A stretch of DNA of 64,000 nt from Rhodococcus rhodnii (GTDB lineage: Bacteria; Actinomycetota; Actinomycetes; Mycobacteriales; Pseudonocardiaceae). The notes under the pieces are model-generated. The model saw only the letters and a program-made list of their open reading frames with translations, did not search any database and was not told the origin of the DNA. Positions 53,968-62,354 of this stretch are shown one piece after another (position 1 is the stretch's first letter; the number at the start of each line of letters is the position of its first letter). Location: the NCBI GenBank assembly GCA_000720375.1, contig JOAA01000031.1:1-64000 (forward strand), read 5' to 3'. The position numbers and the translations under genes are program-made.

Positions 53968-55032
53968 GTGCTTATCTCACAGCGTCCCAGCCTCGCCGAA
54001 GAGCCGGTGAGCGAGACCAGGTCCCGGTTCGTCATCGAGCCGCTGGAGCCTGGCTTCGGCTACACGCTCGGCAACTCGCTGCGCCGGACCCTGCTGTCCT
54101 CGATCCCGGGGGCCGCGGTCACCAGCATCCGCATCGACGGTGTGCTGCACGAGTTCACCACCGTTCCCGGGGTGAAGGAAGACGTCACCGACATCATCCT
54201 GAACCTCAAGGAGCTCGTCGTCTCGTCCGAAGAGGACGAGCCGGTCACCATGTACCTGCGCAAGCAGGGCCCTGGTGAGGTCACCGCCGGAGACATCGTG
54301 CCGCCGGCCGGTGTCACCGTGCACAACCCCGATCTGCACATCGCCACGCTGAACGGCAAGGGCAAGCTGGAGATCGAGCTGGTCGTCGAGCGGGGCCGTG
54401 GTTACGTGCCCGCGGTGCAGAACAAGCAGGCCGGTGCCGAGATCGGCCGGATCCCGGTCGACTCGATCTACTCGCCGGTGCTCAAGGTGACCTACAAGGT
54501 CGAGGCGACTCGTGTCGAGCAGCGCACGGACTTCGACAAGCTGATCCTGGACGTGGAGTCCAAGCCGTCGATCACCCCGCGCGACGCGGTGGCATCGGCT
54601 GGTAAGACCCTGGTCGAGCTGTTCGGCCTGGCGCGTGAGCTGAACGTCGATGCCGAGGGCATCGAGATCGGCCCGTCGCCCGCGGAGGCGGACACCATCG
54701 CCGCCTACGCGATGCCGATCGAGGACCTCGACCTGACGGTCCGTTCGTACAACTGCCTCAAGCGCGAGGGCATCCACACCGTGGGTGAGCTGGTTTCGCG
54801 CAGCGAGGCGGACCTGCTGGACATCCGCAACTTCGGTGCGAAGTCGATCGACGAGGTCAAGATGAAGCTCGTCAGCCTCGGCCTCGCGCTCAAGGACAGC
54901 CCGCCCGGGTTCGACCCGACCGCGGCCGCGTCGGACTACCCGACCGACGGCGGCTGGGCGAGTGCGGCCGACAGCAGCGTCGACACCAGCCACGACGACG
55001 GCCAGGACTACGCCGAGACGGAGCAGCTCTGA
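53968..55032 (+). CDS. rpoA: DNA-directed RNA polymerase subunit alpha
   Basis: 354 aa from GTG 53968. N-terminal dimerisation domain ([20 protein letters not shown]) assembles the core; the C-terminal domain ([17 protein letters not shown], then [16 protein letters not shown]) binds UP elements and activators. Acidic tail. Confidence 0.99.
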   Translation: MLISQRPSLAEEPVSETRSRFVIEPLEPGFGYTLGNSLRRTLLSSIPGAAVTSIRIDGVLHEFTTVPGVKEDVTDIILNLKELVVSSEEDEPVTMYLRKQGPGEVTAGDIVPPAGVTVHNPDLHIATLNGKGKLEIELVVERGRGYVPAVQNKQAGAEIGRIPVDSIYSPVLKVTYKVEATRVEQRTDFDKLILDVESKPSITPRDAVASAGKTLVELFGLARELNVDAEGIEIGPSPAEADTIAAYAMPIEDLDLTVRSYNCLKREGIHTVGELVSRSEADLLDIRNFGAKSIDEVKMKLVSLGLALKDSPPGFDPTAAASDYPTDGGWASAADSSVDTSHDDGQDYAETEQL

Positions 55033-55077
55033 GTCCCTTGTGGACGCTCAAGAGCGGACATATCTAGGAGCTAGGAA

Positions 55078-55740
55078 ATGCCCACCCCCACGAAGGGTCG
55101 CCGCCTCGGCGGGTCTCCGGCGCACGAACGGATGTTGCTGGCCAACCTGGCCACCTCGCTGTTCACGCACGGCCGGATCACGACCACGGAGGCCAAGGCC
55201 AAGCGGCTGCGTCCGTTGGCCGAGCGCCTGATCACCAAGGCCAAGCACGCGCACCTGGCCAACGAGGAGTACGCGAAGTCGACTCCCGAGGCCGAGCGCA
55301 AGGACAAGTACAGCGAGAGCGGCTTCAAGACCAGCCCGGCCGCGCTGCACCACCGTCGCGAGATCACCAAGGTGATCCGCAACAAGGACGTCGTGCACCG
55401 GTTGCTGGCCGAGATCGGCCCGTTCTTCGTCGACCGCGACGGCGGCTACACCCGGATCGTCAAGACGTTGCCGCGCAAGGGCGACAACGCCAAGATGGCG
55501 ATCATCGAGCTGGTCAACGAGAAGACCGTGACCAGCGAGGCGGAGAAGGCCCGCGGTACGAAGTTCGCCAAGAAGGCCGAGACCACTGAGGTCGCGGCTG
55601 AGGCGGACGCCGACGTGACCAAGGTCGAGGACCAGGACGCCGACGCGCCCGAGTCCGCCACCACGGACGCGACCGAGGAGCCCGCCGAGGGCGCCGAGGC
55701 TTCCGCTGAGGAGAAGTCCGAGAAGAAGGACGAGTCCTGA
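55078..55740 (+). CDS. rplQ: 50S ribosomal protein L17 with acidic C-terminal extension
   Basis: 220 aa. The first ~125 residues are canonical L17 ([20 protein letters not shown]). A further ~90 residues are Ala/Glu/Asp-rich ([20 protein letters not shown]). Similar tails are seen in other actinobacteria; role unknown. Its last bases CTGA appear to contain the truA start. Confidence 0.98.
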   Translation: MPTPTKGRRLGGSPAHERMLLANLATSLFTHGRITTTEAKAKRLRPLAERLITKAKHAHLANEEYAKSTPEAERKDKYSESGFKTSPAALHHRREITKVIRNKDVVHRLLAEIGPFFVDRDGGYTRIVKTLPRKGDNAKMAIIELVNEKTVTSEAEKARGTKFAKKAETTEVAAEADADVTKVEDQDADAPESATTDATEEPAEGAEASAEEKSEKKDES

Positions 55741-56567
55741 CGGATCAGTTCGACCAGGAGCCCGTCGCCCCCACTGGGGACGGCGGGCTCCTGCGCATAC
55801 GCCTGGACATCGCATACGACGGCACGGATTTCTCCGGCTGGGCTCGTCAACCCGCCCGCCGCACGGTCTGTGGCGTCCTGGAAGACACCCTCGCCCAGGT
55901 CCTCCGCCTGCCTTCAGTCCGCCTCACGGTCGCAGGCCGCACAGACGCCGGAGTGCACGCGACCGGCCAGGTGGCCCATGTGGACTTGCCTTCGGTGCCC
56001 GAGGCGTATCGCTTGAACCGCGCCTTGCCAGGTGATGTGCGCATCCTGGGCGTCTCGGAGGTCTCTCCGGACTTCGACGCCCGCTTTTCCGCGCTGCGTA
56101 GGCATTACACGTACCGCGTGTCTTCTGCGGTGGTTTCTCCCTTGCAGCGCAACCACATCGTGGCCTGGCCACGCCCGCTGGACCTGTCCCTGATCAACGC
56201 GGCCGCCCAGACTTTGCTGGGAACACACGACTTCGTGGCTTTCTGCAAACGACGTGAAGGCGCCACGACCATCCGCGAACTCCAGCGCCTCGACTGGCAC
56301 CGCTCCGGCGACGTACTGGTCGCCGAGGTCTCCGCGGACGCCTTCTGCCACTCGATGGTCCGCAGCCTCGTCGGCGCCCTTTTGGCCGTGGGCGAGGGAA
56401 AGCGCCCAGTCGACTGGCCCGCGAAACTCCTCACCGCGAAGGCCCGCTCCAGCGAGGTCACCGTAGCCCCAGCCCACGGCCTGATCCTGACCAAAGTGGA
56501 CTACCCAGCGGACACCGACCTCGCCACCCGAGCCGCCGAAACCCGCAACATCCGAACCCTCGCCTAA
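55737..56567 (+). CDS. truA: tRNA pseudouridine(38-40) synthase, probable CTG start
   Basis: 276 aa if initiated at CTG 55737. Catalytic D70 in [11 protein letters not shown]-terminal [15 protein letters not shown] and C-terminal [14 protein letters not shown] are TruA hallmarks. The frame has no ATG, GTG or TTG between the in-frame stop at 55707 and GTG 55953, and the latter lies past the active site. CTG 55737 overlaps the rplQ stop by 4 bp and follows AAGGA (55726-55730) at a 6-nt spacing. This coupling and the family N-terminus make it the best start. Confidence 0.88.
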   Translation: MTDQFDQEPVAPTGDGGLLRIRLDIAYDGTDFSGWARQPARRTVCGVLEDTLAQVLRLPSVRLTVAGRTDAGVHATGQVAHVDLPSVPEAYRLNRALPGDVRILGVSEVSPDFDARFSALRRHYTYRVSSAVVSPLQRNHIVAWPRPLDLSLINAAAQTLLGTHDFVAFCKRREGATTIRELQRLDWHRSGDVLVAEVSADAFCHSMVRSLVGALLAVGEGKRPVDWPAKLLTAKARSSEVTVAPAHGLILTKVDYPADTDLATRAAETRNIRTLA

Positions 56568-56569
56568 CC

Positions 56570-56640
56570 CGCGTGTCTACCTTTGCAGCACGGTGTGTCC
56601 ACCATTCCGACACACAGAAATGCACTTTCCAGCACAGTGA
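56570..56640. repeat. Dispersed GTGGACAC repeat, cluster C
   Basis: Immediately after the truA stop: GCGTGTCTACCTTTGCAGCAC, GTGTGTCCACCATTCCGACAC and the variant ATGCACTTTCCAGCAC. These are the same units as in clusters A and B. Confidence 0.7.
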
Positions 56641-56701
56641 GTTCGCTGGGGGTGGGTAGTGGGTTCGTTTCTTTTCAGCGGGGTTGGTCGAATCGAATTA
56701 C

Positions 56702-56817
56702 CGCGTGTCCGCCTTTGCGGCAAGCGTGAGTCCTCCATCCGACTCGCCACCAGCCGGGCTGGCCGCCGCCGTGCGCCGCGGACGGAGCGACTCCCACGCC
56801 GCAAAGGCAGACACGCG
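56702..56817. repeat. 116-bp long inverted repeat built from the same repeat family
   Basis: CGCGTGTCCGCCTTTGCGGC (56702-56721) is matched by its complement with one change at 56798-56817. The pairing extends inward through AGCGTGAGTC/GACTCCCACG. The centre contains the palindrome CCAGCC-g-GGCTGG. The element resembles a MITE or REP-type hairpin. No gene is supported in 56568-56901. Confidence 0.7.
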
Positions 56818-56901
56818 CGACGCTGGTTCGCACCCTGCTCACGCGCACCTCGCTCACGCTCGGCGCCCGTTCACGGGTGCATGCCTGTTTTCCTGTGATA
56901 T

Positions 56902-56939
56902 CCGGGGACGCTCCTGTGCAGGGTCAGGAGCGTCCCCGG
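56902..56939 (-). terminator. Terminator of protease gene 1
   Basis: CCGGGGACGCTCCTG with its perfect 15-bp complement and an 8-nt loop lies 20 bp past the stop of the minus-strand protease gene. Confidence 0.85.
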
Positions 56940-56959
56940 CTTGCAGGGTCCTTGAGTCC

Positions 56960-58135
56960 TTACTGCTGAACGAAGACCAGGCGGTTCGGGGAGCCCGAGC
57001 CGGGGCTGGTGATCACGTTCGGGGTCGAGCGCTGGATCAGCGCGCTCTGCACCGCCGCCGGAGTGGCGCCGGTGTTGGCCGACAGGTACAGCGCCGCGAC
57101 GCCGGCGACGTGCGGTGCTGCCATCGAGGTGCCGCTGATGTTGTTGGTCGCCGTGTTGCTGGTTGCCCATGCCGACACGATGCTCTGGCCCGGCGCGAAG
57201 ATGTCCGTGCAGTTGCCGTAGTTCGAGAACGAGGCGCGACCGTCGGTGTTCGTCGACGCGTTGACCGTGATGGCTTCGGTGACACGAGCCGGCGAGTAGC
57301 TGCACGCGTTGGCGTTGGAGTTACCCGACGCGATCGAGTACGTGACGCCCGCGGCGATCGAGCGGCGCACTGCTGCGTCGATCGAGGTGTTGGCGCCGCC
57401 ACCGAGGCTCATGTTCGCCACGGCGGGCTTGCGGTGGTTCGCGGTCACCCAGTCCACGCCGGCCACAACCTGCGCGGTCGTGCCGGATCCGGTGCAGCTG
57501 AGCACACGCACGGCGTAGAGCTGCACGCCCTTGGCCACACCGTGTGCGGTGCCGCCGACGGTTCCGGCGACGTGGGTGCCGTGGCCGTGGCAGTCATTCG
57601 CCGTGCCGCCTGAAGTGATCGCGTCGAAGCCGGTACGGGCGCGCCCGCCGAAGTCGTTGTGCGTCAAGCGGATGCCGGTGTCGATGATGTACGCGTTCAC
57701 ATTGGACGCTGTGGTCGGGTACGTGTACGCGCTGTTCAGCGGCCGGTTGCGTTGGTCGATCCGGTCAAGGCCCCACGACGGCGGGTTGTTCTGCGTCGCG
57801 GTGATGTGCACCATCTGGTCTGCCTGCACGTACTCCACCGCTGGGTCTGCGGCGAGCCTGCGGGCCTGCTTCGCGGTCATGTCCGCGGCGAAGCCGTTCA
57901 GTGCGGCCTGGTAGGTGAACTTGACCGCACCGCCGTACTTCTTGGTCAACGACGCCGCGTTCTCCGGCGTGTTCTTCAGCGCGACGATGTAGGAGTTCGG
58001 CACCACGTCAGCCGCGGTGGCGTCAAGAATCGCGCCTTCCGCGGCGTGCGCCGGCGTGGCCAGTCCGATTGTCGCGGCGAACAGCACCGCGATTCCGGCT
58101 GTGCCCGTGAAGCGGGCAGCCTTCGATACTCGCAT
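56960..58135 (-). CDS. Secreted subtilisin-like serine protease (S8A), with I9 propeptide
   Basis: 391 aa. Signal peptide (RVSKAARFTG..., cleavage after PAHA), inhibitor_I9 propeptide (NSYIVALKNTPE to about YVQADQ), then a proteinase K-like domain with catalytic D152 (IIDTGIRLTH), H188 (GHGTHVAG) and S337 (SGTSMAAPHVAG) and oxyanion Asn in ASGNSNANAC. No C-terminal domain. ATG 58135 is chosen; upstream in-frame codons add only a non-signal leader. Paralogue of the next gene. Confidence 0.95.
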   Translation of the reverse strand: MRVSKAARFTGTAGIAVLFAATIGLATPAHAAEGAILDATAADVVPNSYIVALKNTPENAASLTKKYGGAVKFTYQAALNGFAADMTAKQARRLAADPAVEYVQADQMVHITATQNNPPSWGLDRIDQRNRPLNSAYTYPTTASNVNAYIIDTGIRLTHNDFGGRARTGFDAITSGGTANDCHGHGTHVAGTVGGTAHGVAKGVQLYAVRVLSCTGSGTTAQVVAGVDWVTANHRKPAVANMSLGGGANTSIDAAVRRSIAAGVTYSIASGNSNANACSYSPARVTEAITVNASTNTDGRASFSNYGNCTDIFAPGQSIVSAWATSNTATNNISGTSMAAPHVAGVAALYLSANTGATPAAVQSALIQRSTPNVITSPGSGSPNRLVFVQQ

Positions 58136-58270
58136 CCTCTGGTCTCCTTCTAGCAGGGCGTCTGCGCCGCTGGAAAGCGACACAGACGAGTTGAAGGGAA
58201 CGAACTACACATTTGTCCGAGACCAGGGCGCTACGCAAGAGAACGGCGTAACTTCGCTGGGTCACGTATC

Positions 58271-58335
58271 CCCAGAAAGGATTTCTGGGAATGAATTGGC
58301 CCGTTCAGCGCACAAGTAATTGCGCCGAACGGGCC
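58271..58335 (-). terminator. Hairpins between the two protease genes
   Basis: GGCCCGTTCaGCGCA pairs with TGCGCcGAACGGGCC (58298-58335) just past the stop of the second protease gene and is its likely terminator. CCCAGAAA-gga-TTTCTGGG (58271-58289) is a perfect 8-bp hairpin between this and the upstream region of protease gene 1. Confidence 0.65.
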
Positions 58336-58348
58336 AACGTTGAGACAG

Positions 58349-59896
58349 TTAGATGGTCAACGTCCACTTGTTGAGGGTTCCGCTGTCACCGCTCAGGGTG
58401 TCCTGCACGCGAAGCGTCCAGGAACCGTTGGCGTCGTCCGGCGACAGGTTGACCGTGTAGGTCTCGACGACGTCGTCCGCGCTGTCACCGCTGCTGGGCT
58501 CCTTCAGGGTGCGGACCGTGCCACTCGGCGAGATGAGGTCGATCTTCAGGTCGCCCCGCCAGGTGTGCGTGATGTCGACCGCGACCTTGCCCGCGGTCGA
58601 GCCCTTCTTGCCCGCGCACTCCGACACCGAGATGGAGCTGTTCACCGTGGCCCGGTCCGGGATCGGGAAGTCGGTGTCGTTGGTCTTGGTCGCGCAGCTG
58701 ACGGGCGGCGGTTCGGTGCCACCGGAACCCGTGTACAGCAGCTTGTTCGGCGAGCCGGTGCCAGGGCTGGTCACCTTGTCGGCGCTGGCCGCGTTGGTCA
58801 GCGCGTCGCTGACCTGCTGCGGGGTCGCGCCGGTGTTGGCCGACAAGTACAGCGCGGCCGCGCCTGCGACGTGCGGTGTCGCCATGGACGTACCGCTGAT
58901 GTTGTTGGTGGCGGTGTCGTTCGTGCTCCACGACGACACGATGTTCTGGCCTGGCGCGAAGATGTCCGTGCAGTTGCCGTAGTTCGAGAACGAGGCACGG
59001 GCGTCGGTGTTCGTTGTGGCGTTCACCGTGATCGCCTCGGGCACGCGTGCGGGCGAGTAGCTGCACGCGTTGGCGTTGGAGTTACCCGACGCGATGGCGT
59101 ACGTGACGCCCGCCGCGATCGACCGCTTCACCGCGTTGTCCAGCACCGTGTCGGCGCCGCCACCGAGGCTCATGTTGGCGACCGCGGGCTTCACGGCATT
59201 GGCGGTCACCCAGTCGATCCCGGCGACGACCTGCGCTGTGGTGCCGGAACCCTGGCAGTTCAGCACGCGGACCGCGTAGAGCTTGACGCCCTTGGCCACG
59301 CCGTACTGCGAGCCACCGACGGTGCCGGCGACGTGGGTGCCGTGGCCGTGGCAGTCGTTGGCCGTGCCGCCCTGGTCGATGGCGTCGAAGCCGGTCACCG
59401 CGCGGCCACCGAACGTCTGGTGGGTCAACCGGATCCCGGTGTCCAAAATGTACGCGTTCACATTGGATGCCGTGGTGGCGTATGTGTAGGAGTTGTCCAG
59501 CGGCAGGTTGCGCTGGTCGATCCGGTCGAGCCCCCACGACGGCGGGTTCGGCTGGGTGTCGTTGATCGTGAACGTCTTGTTGGCCTGGACGTACTCGACG
59601 GCCGGGTCGGCGGCCAGTTTGCGGGCCTGCGCCTCGGACATCGTCGCGGCGAAGCCGTTCAGGGCGGACTTGTACGTGTGCGTCACGCTGGCGCCGTACT
59701 TCTGGCTCAGCGCCGACGCGGTCTGCGGCGTGTTCTTCAGAACGACCACAAAGGAATCTTTGACCACGCCGACGGCGTCGAGGCCGAGAATCTGGCCTGG
59801 TGCCGCCGATGCGGGCGCGGCCAGCCCGACCGTCGCGGCGGCGACCGCGGCGATCCCGGCGATGCCCGTGATCCGGGCGGCCCGAGTTACACTCAT
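58349..59896 (-). CDS. Secreted subtilisin-like serine protease (S8A) with P/Homo B domain
   Basis: 515 aa. Signal peptide to about APASA, I9 propeptide, and a catalytic domain with D152, H188 and S337 at exactly the same positions as its neighbour. An extra C-terminal proprotein-convertase P domain of about 110 residues follows (from CATKTNDTDFPIPD through DITHTWRGDLKIDLISPSG to SGTLNKWTL). Such domains stabilise or dock secreted proteases. ATG 59896. The pair arose by duplication with gain or loss of the P domain. Confidence 0.95.
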   Translation of the reverse strand: MSVTRAARITGIAGIAAVAAATVGLAAPASAAPGQILGLDAVGVVKDSFVVVLKNTPQTASALSQKYGASVTHTYKSALNGFAATMSEAQARKLAADPAVEYVQANKTFTINDTQPNPPSWGLDRIDQRNLPLDNSYTYATTASNVNAYILDTGIRLTHQTFGGRAVTGFDAIDQGGTANDCHGHGTHVAGTVGGSQYGVAKGVKLYAVRVLNCQGSGTTAQVVAGIDWVTANAVKPAVANMSLGGGADTVLDNAVKRSIAAGVTYAIASGNSNANACSYSPARVPEAITVNATTNTDARASFSNYGNCTDIFAPGQNIVSSWSTNDTATNNISGTSMATPHVAGAAALYLSANTGATPQQVSDALTNAASADKVTSPGTGSPNKLLYTGSGGTEPPPVSCATKTNDTDFPIPDRATVNSSISVSECAGKKGSTAGKVAVDITHTWRGDLKIDLISPSGTVRTLKEPSSGDSADDVVETYTVNLSPDDANGSWTLRVQDTLSGDSGTLNKWTLTI

Positions 59897-60029
59897 CCTG
59901 AGATCTCCTTCTTGCAGGGCGTGGGCGGCCCGCAGGCCGCCCACGGTGGAAGGACGATCAACAGAGTGAAGTGTGACCAGGCAATGACACAAGGTCACAT
60001 CGGGGGTTTACATATTCCCAGAATTATGT

Positions 60030-60761
60030 TCAATCGCCGCGGCGAATAGGTCCGAGGATCTGTTGTTCACGCTGAGTGGTGAACAATCTCAATGGTCGCC
60101 ACAAGTTCGCTCCCAAGGCCACGACCTGGTCGTCCTGTAGTGACGTGAGCTGATTGATCAAGTGCGCGGGCAGCCGCCAAATGCGTTGTGCGAGTTGCGC
60201 CTGGCCGGCCGGAAGTCGTTGCATAAGCACAAGATCAGCCGCGTTCGCGGTCGCTCCGGCCTGCGGGTGCAAATACGGCAAAACGTAAATTGTGGTCTGC
60301 CATGGCGTTCTCGGCGGGAACAACTCCTGCGGAGTCGGGCCGCCGTCGTGCACGACGAGTAGCGGGCTGTCCTCGGTCGGCCGGGGCAGTTCGACCGGGC
60401 TGAGCCTGCGGATCTGCACGAGCGGAACCGGGCGGCCGTCCGGACCGGTGCCCGCCGCCTTCGCGAGCACCTGCCACTTCGTCGGACGCCCGGTCGCGAT
60501 CACCACCCACGCGCCGACCGCCATCGCGCGCAACGCCGTCTGCAGCGCCAGGTACATCCCGCCGACCAGGACGATCCTGGTCGGTGCCGGGCGCAGCGCG
60601 GACACGATCAACGGCTCGCCGCCCATGCCCATGCCGAGCACCATGCCGCCGCGATCGCCGGACAGGCTGACGTGGTCGAGCATTTCCGGCGAGACCGTGA
60701 ACTCCGGTGCGACGCCCTTGTTGAGTCCCTGCGTGTCCAACAACCTGCTGGAACCACTCAC
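60030..60761 (-). CDS. ESX-associated hypothetical protein, 243 aa
   Basis: It overlaps the eccE stop by 4 bp, so it is part of the ESX locus. The sequence GGMVLGMGMGGEPLIVSALRPAPTRIVLVGG, seen in short as PTRIVLVGGMYLAL, looks like the strand-loop-helix of an FtsK/EccC-type P-loop domain from which the Walker A Gly-Lys-Ser has been lost. LLVVHDGGP could be the Walker B strand. I know no assigned function; an inactive EccC-like scaffold is one possibility. Confidence 0.7.
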   Translation of the reverse strand: MSGSSRLLDTQGLNKGVAPEFTVSPEMLDHVSLSGDRGGMVLGMGMGGEPLIVSALRPAPTRIVLVGGMYLALQTALRAMAVGAWVVIATGRPTKWQVLAKAAGTGPDGRPVPLVQIRRLSPVELPRPTEDSPLLVVHDGGPTPQELFPPRTPWQTTIYVLPYLHPQAGATANAADLVLMQRLPAGQAQLAQRIWRLPAHLINQLTSLQDDQVVALGANLWRPLRLFTTQREQQILGPIRRGD

Positions 60762-62227
60762 ACCGCACCTCCAAGCGGCAACGTGGCCGCGAGCCCCGCG
60801 ACCTGCAAGCCACGCAACGGGGTCAGGGTGATCCCGAGCTTGTCGGAGATCTCATCGAGCTTGTCGTCGGCGGCGTCGAGTTCGCCGGGCGTCCGCGCGC
60901 TGACGCGCACGAGACCACGAACACCGATCTGGTTGTCCTCCGCGCCAGGCGAAAGCGACAAGGCGATCGTCGACGACAACGCCCGTACACCGGTCAACGC
61001 GTTCAGGCTCGTCGCGACCTTGCCGTTGGGCCAGCCGGTGATCGAGTAGCTCGCGTGGCCGACGCCTGCCGCGGTCACACCCGACCACTTCTCCTGCAGG
61101 CTGACCCGGGTGTTCGTGCCGGCGACCGCGGTGAGTTCGGCCGACGTGATGCCTGCCTTCAACAGCTCGTCCGGGTCCAACGGTCGCGTCGGCACGCCAC
61201 GGGACTCAAGGGCGTTGCGAACACGAGACAGCGCACCAATCAGCGCGCGGTGCGCGCCGACGACACCGCCGCCACGCTCACGAACCGCCGCGGGACAACG
61301 GCTTGGGTCCAGGCGTACGGCCACCCATGTGGTCCGTCGCGCGGCCGCGGGCAACGGCCCGAGCACCTCGAGATACGCGCCGAGCGCGGGCGAGTTGGGC
61401 GGCAGCGATGTGCTTCCGGGGTAGCAGTGCCAGATCACCTGGATCGCGTCGAGCACCACACCACGGTCCTCAAGGCACGGTGCCAGCGCGCCGAGCGGCA
61501 GGCTCGGCAGCGTGTCGGCCTGCGTGACCAGGCTCGGCGTGGGGTCGACGAGCAGCACAGCGGTCCACGTGCCGTCGTGCCACGCCAACCCAAGCGGGTT
61601 GCGCTCGTGATCCTGGCCATGGGCGACAACGAGGTCGGGCACGGCCAACCGCAGCAACGCGACACGCGCGTCCTCAGGGCCGGTGACGGCCGCGGCGCTG
61701 TCCGCGGCGACCTGCTCCATCGAGATCGGGGCTGAGGGCTTCGTCACTCTGCCGTGCGACCGGAACGTGTACCGCGTGGTCAAACTCACCCACTGCGGGA
61801 ACCAGCGGCCACGCCACCGGATGAACGCGAACAGCAGCGCCACCACGACGACGCCGATCGACACGTACAGCAGGCTCGTGTTGATCGCCAGCAGGATCAG
61901 GCCGATGGCCAGGCCCAGTTCCACCACGACCAGGTTGGTCACCGGCAGCGCGCCGAGGCTCGCGCCGGTCTGCCTTCTGCGCGCGGAGATCGGGATCTTG
62001 GGCGTGCTGGGCTGCTGCGGTTTCGGCATCGGCCCGGTGCCCCCGGGCGGCGTGTTGCCCGGCGGACGCTGGCCCGGCGGCGGACCGGGCGGGCCGGGTG
62101 GGCGCCCACCAGGAGGCCTGCCGCCCGGTGGCGGCCCTCCCGGCGGCATTCCACCGGGTGGCCCACCGCCTGGCGGACGTCCCCCCGGCGGTGGTCCGCC
62201 ATGGCGTGGTGGCGTGGTCACCGACAT
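60758..62227 (-). CDS. eccE: Type VII secretion protein EccE
   Basis: 489 aa. The first ~75 residues are PPGG-type repeats, followed by a basic stretch (ISARRRQTGASLG), two membrane helices (NLVVVELGLAIGLILLAIN and the next) and the EccE soluble domain (LAWHDGTWTAVLLVDP, VWVAVRLDP-like TTWVAVRLDP). EccE is a peripheral component of the ESX membrane complex. ATG 62227 is preferred to an upstream TTG. Divergent to eccB. Confidence 0.88.
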   Translation of the reverse strand: MSVTTPPRHGGPPPGGRPPGGGPPGGMPPGGPPPGGRPPGGRPPGPPGPPPGQRPPGNTPPGGTGPMPKPQQPSTPKIPISARRRQTGASLGALPVTNLVVVELGLAIGLILLAINTSLLYVSIGVVVVALLFAFIRWRGRWFPQWVSLTTRYTFRSHGRVTKPSAPISMEQVAADSAAAVTGPEDARVALLRLAVPDLVVAHGQDHERNPLGLAWHDGTWTAVLLVDPTPSLVTQADTLPSLPLGALAPCLEDRGVVLDAIQVIWHCYPGSTSLPPNSPALGAYLEVLGPLPAAARRTTWVAVRLDPSRCPAAVRERGGGVVGAHRALIGALSRVRNALESRGVPTRPLDPDELLKAGITSAELTAVAGTNTRVSLQEKWSGVTAAGVGHASYSITGWPNGKVATSLNALTGVRALSSTIALSLSPGAEDNQIGVRGLVRVSARTPGELDAADDKLDEISDKLGITLTPLRGLQVAGLAATLPLGGAV

Positions 62228-62354
62228 CCCTATCCGTCTCTTCCCCTCGATGGTCAAGCTGGTCAGCCCCAGTTCACCGGAACTGCCAGCCCTCGCCTTC
62301 CGCTACGGCTATCCTGCGGAACCGTACCGCGACAGGGAGAGCTGCAGGCCGAGA

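Noticed and set aside
58340..60049. A 569-codon plus-strand frame opposite the second protease
   Set aside because: It is antisense to a gene with intact catalytic triad and P domain, and its product is composed of low-information Arg/Val/Gly sequence.
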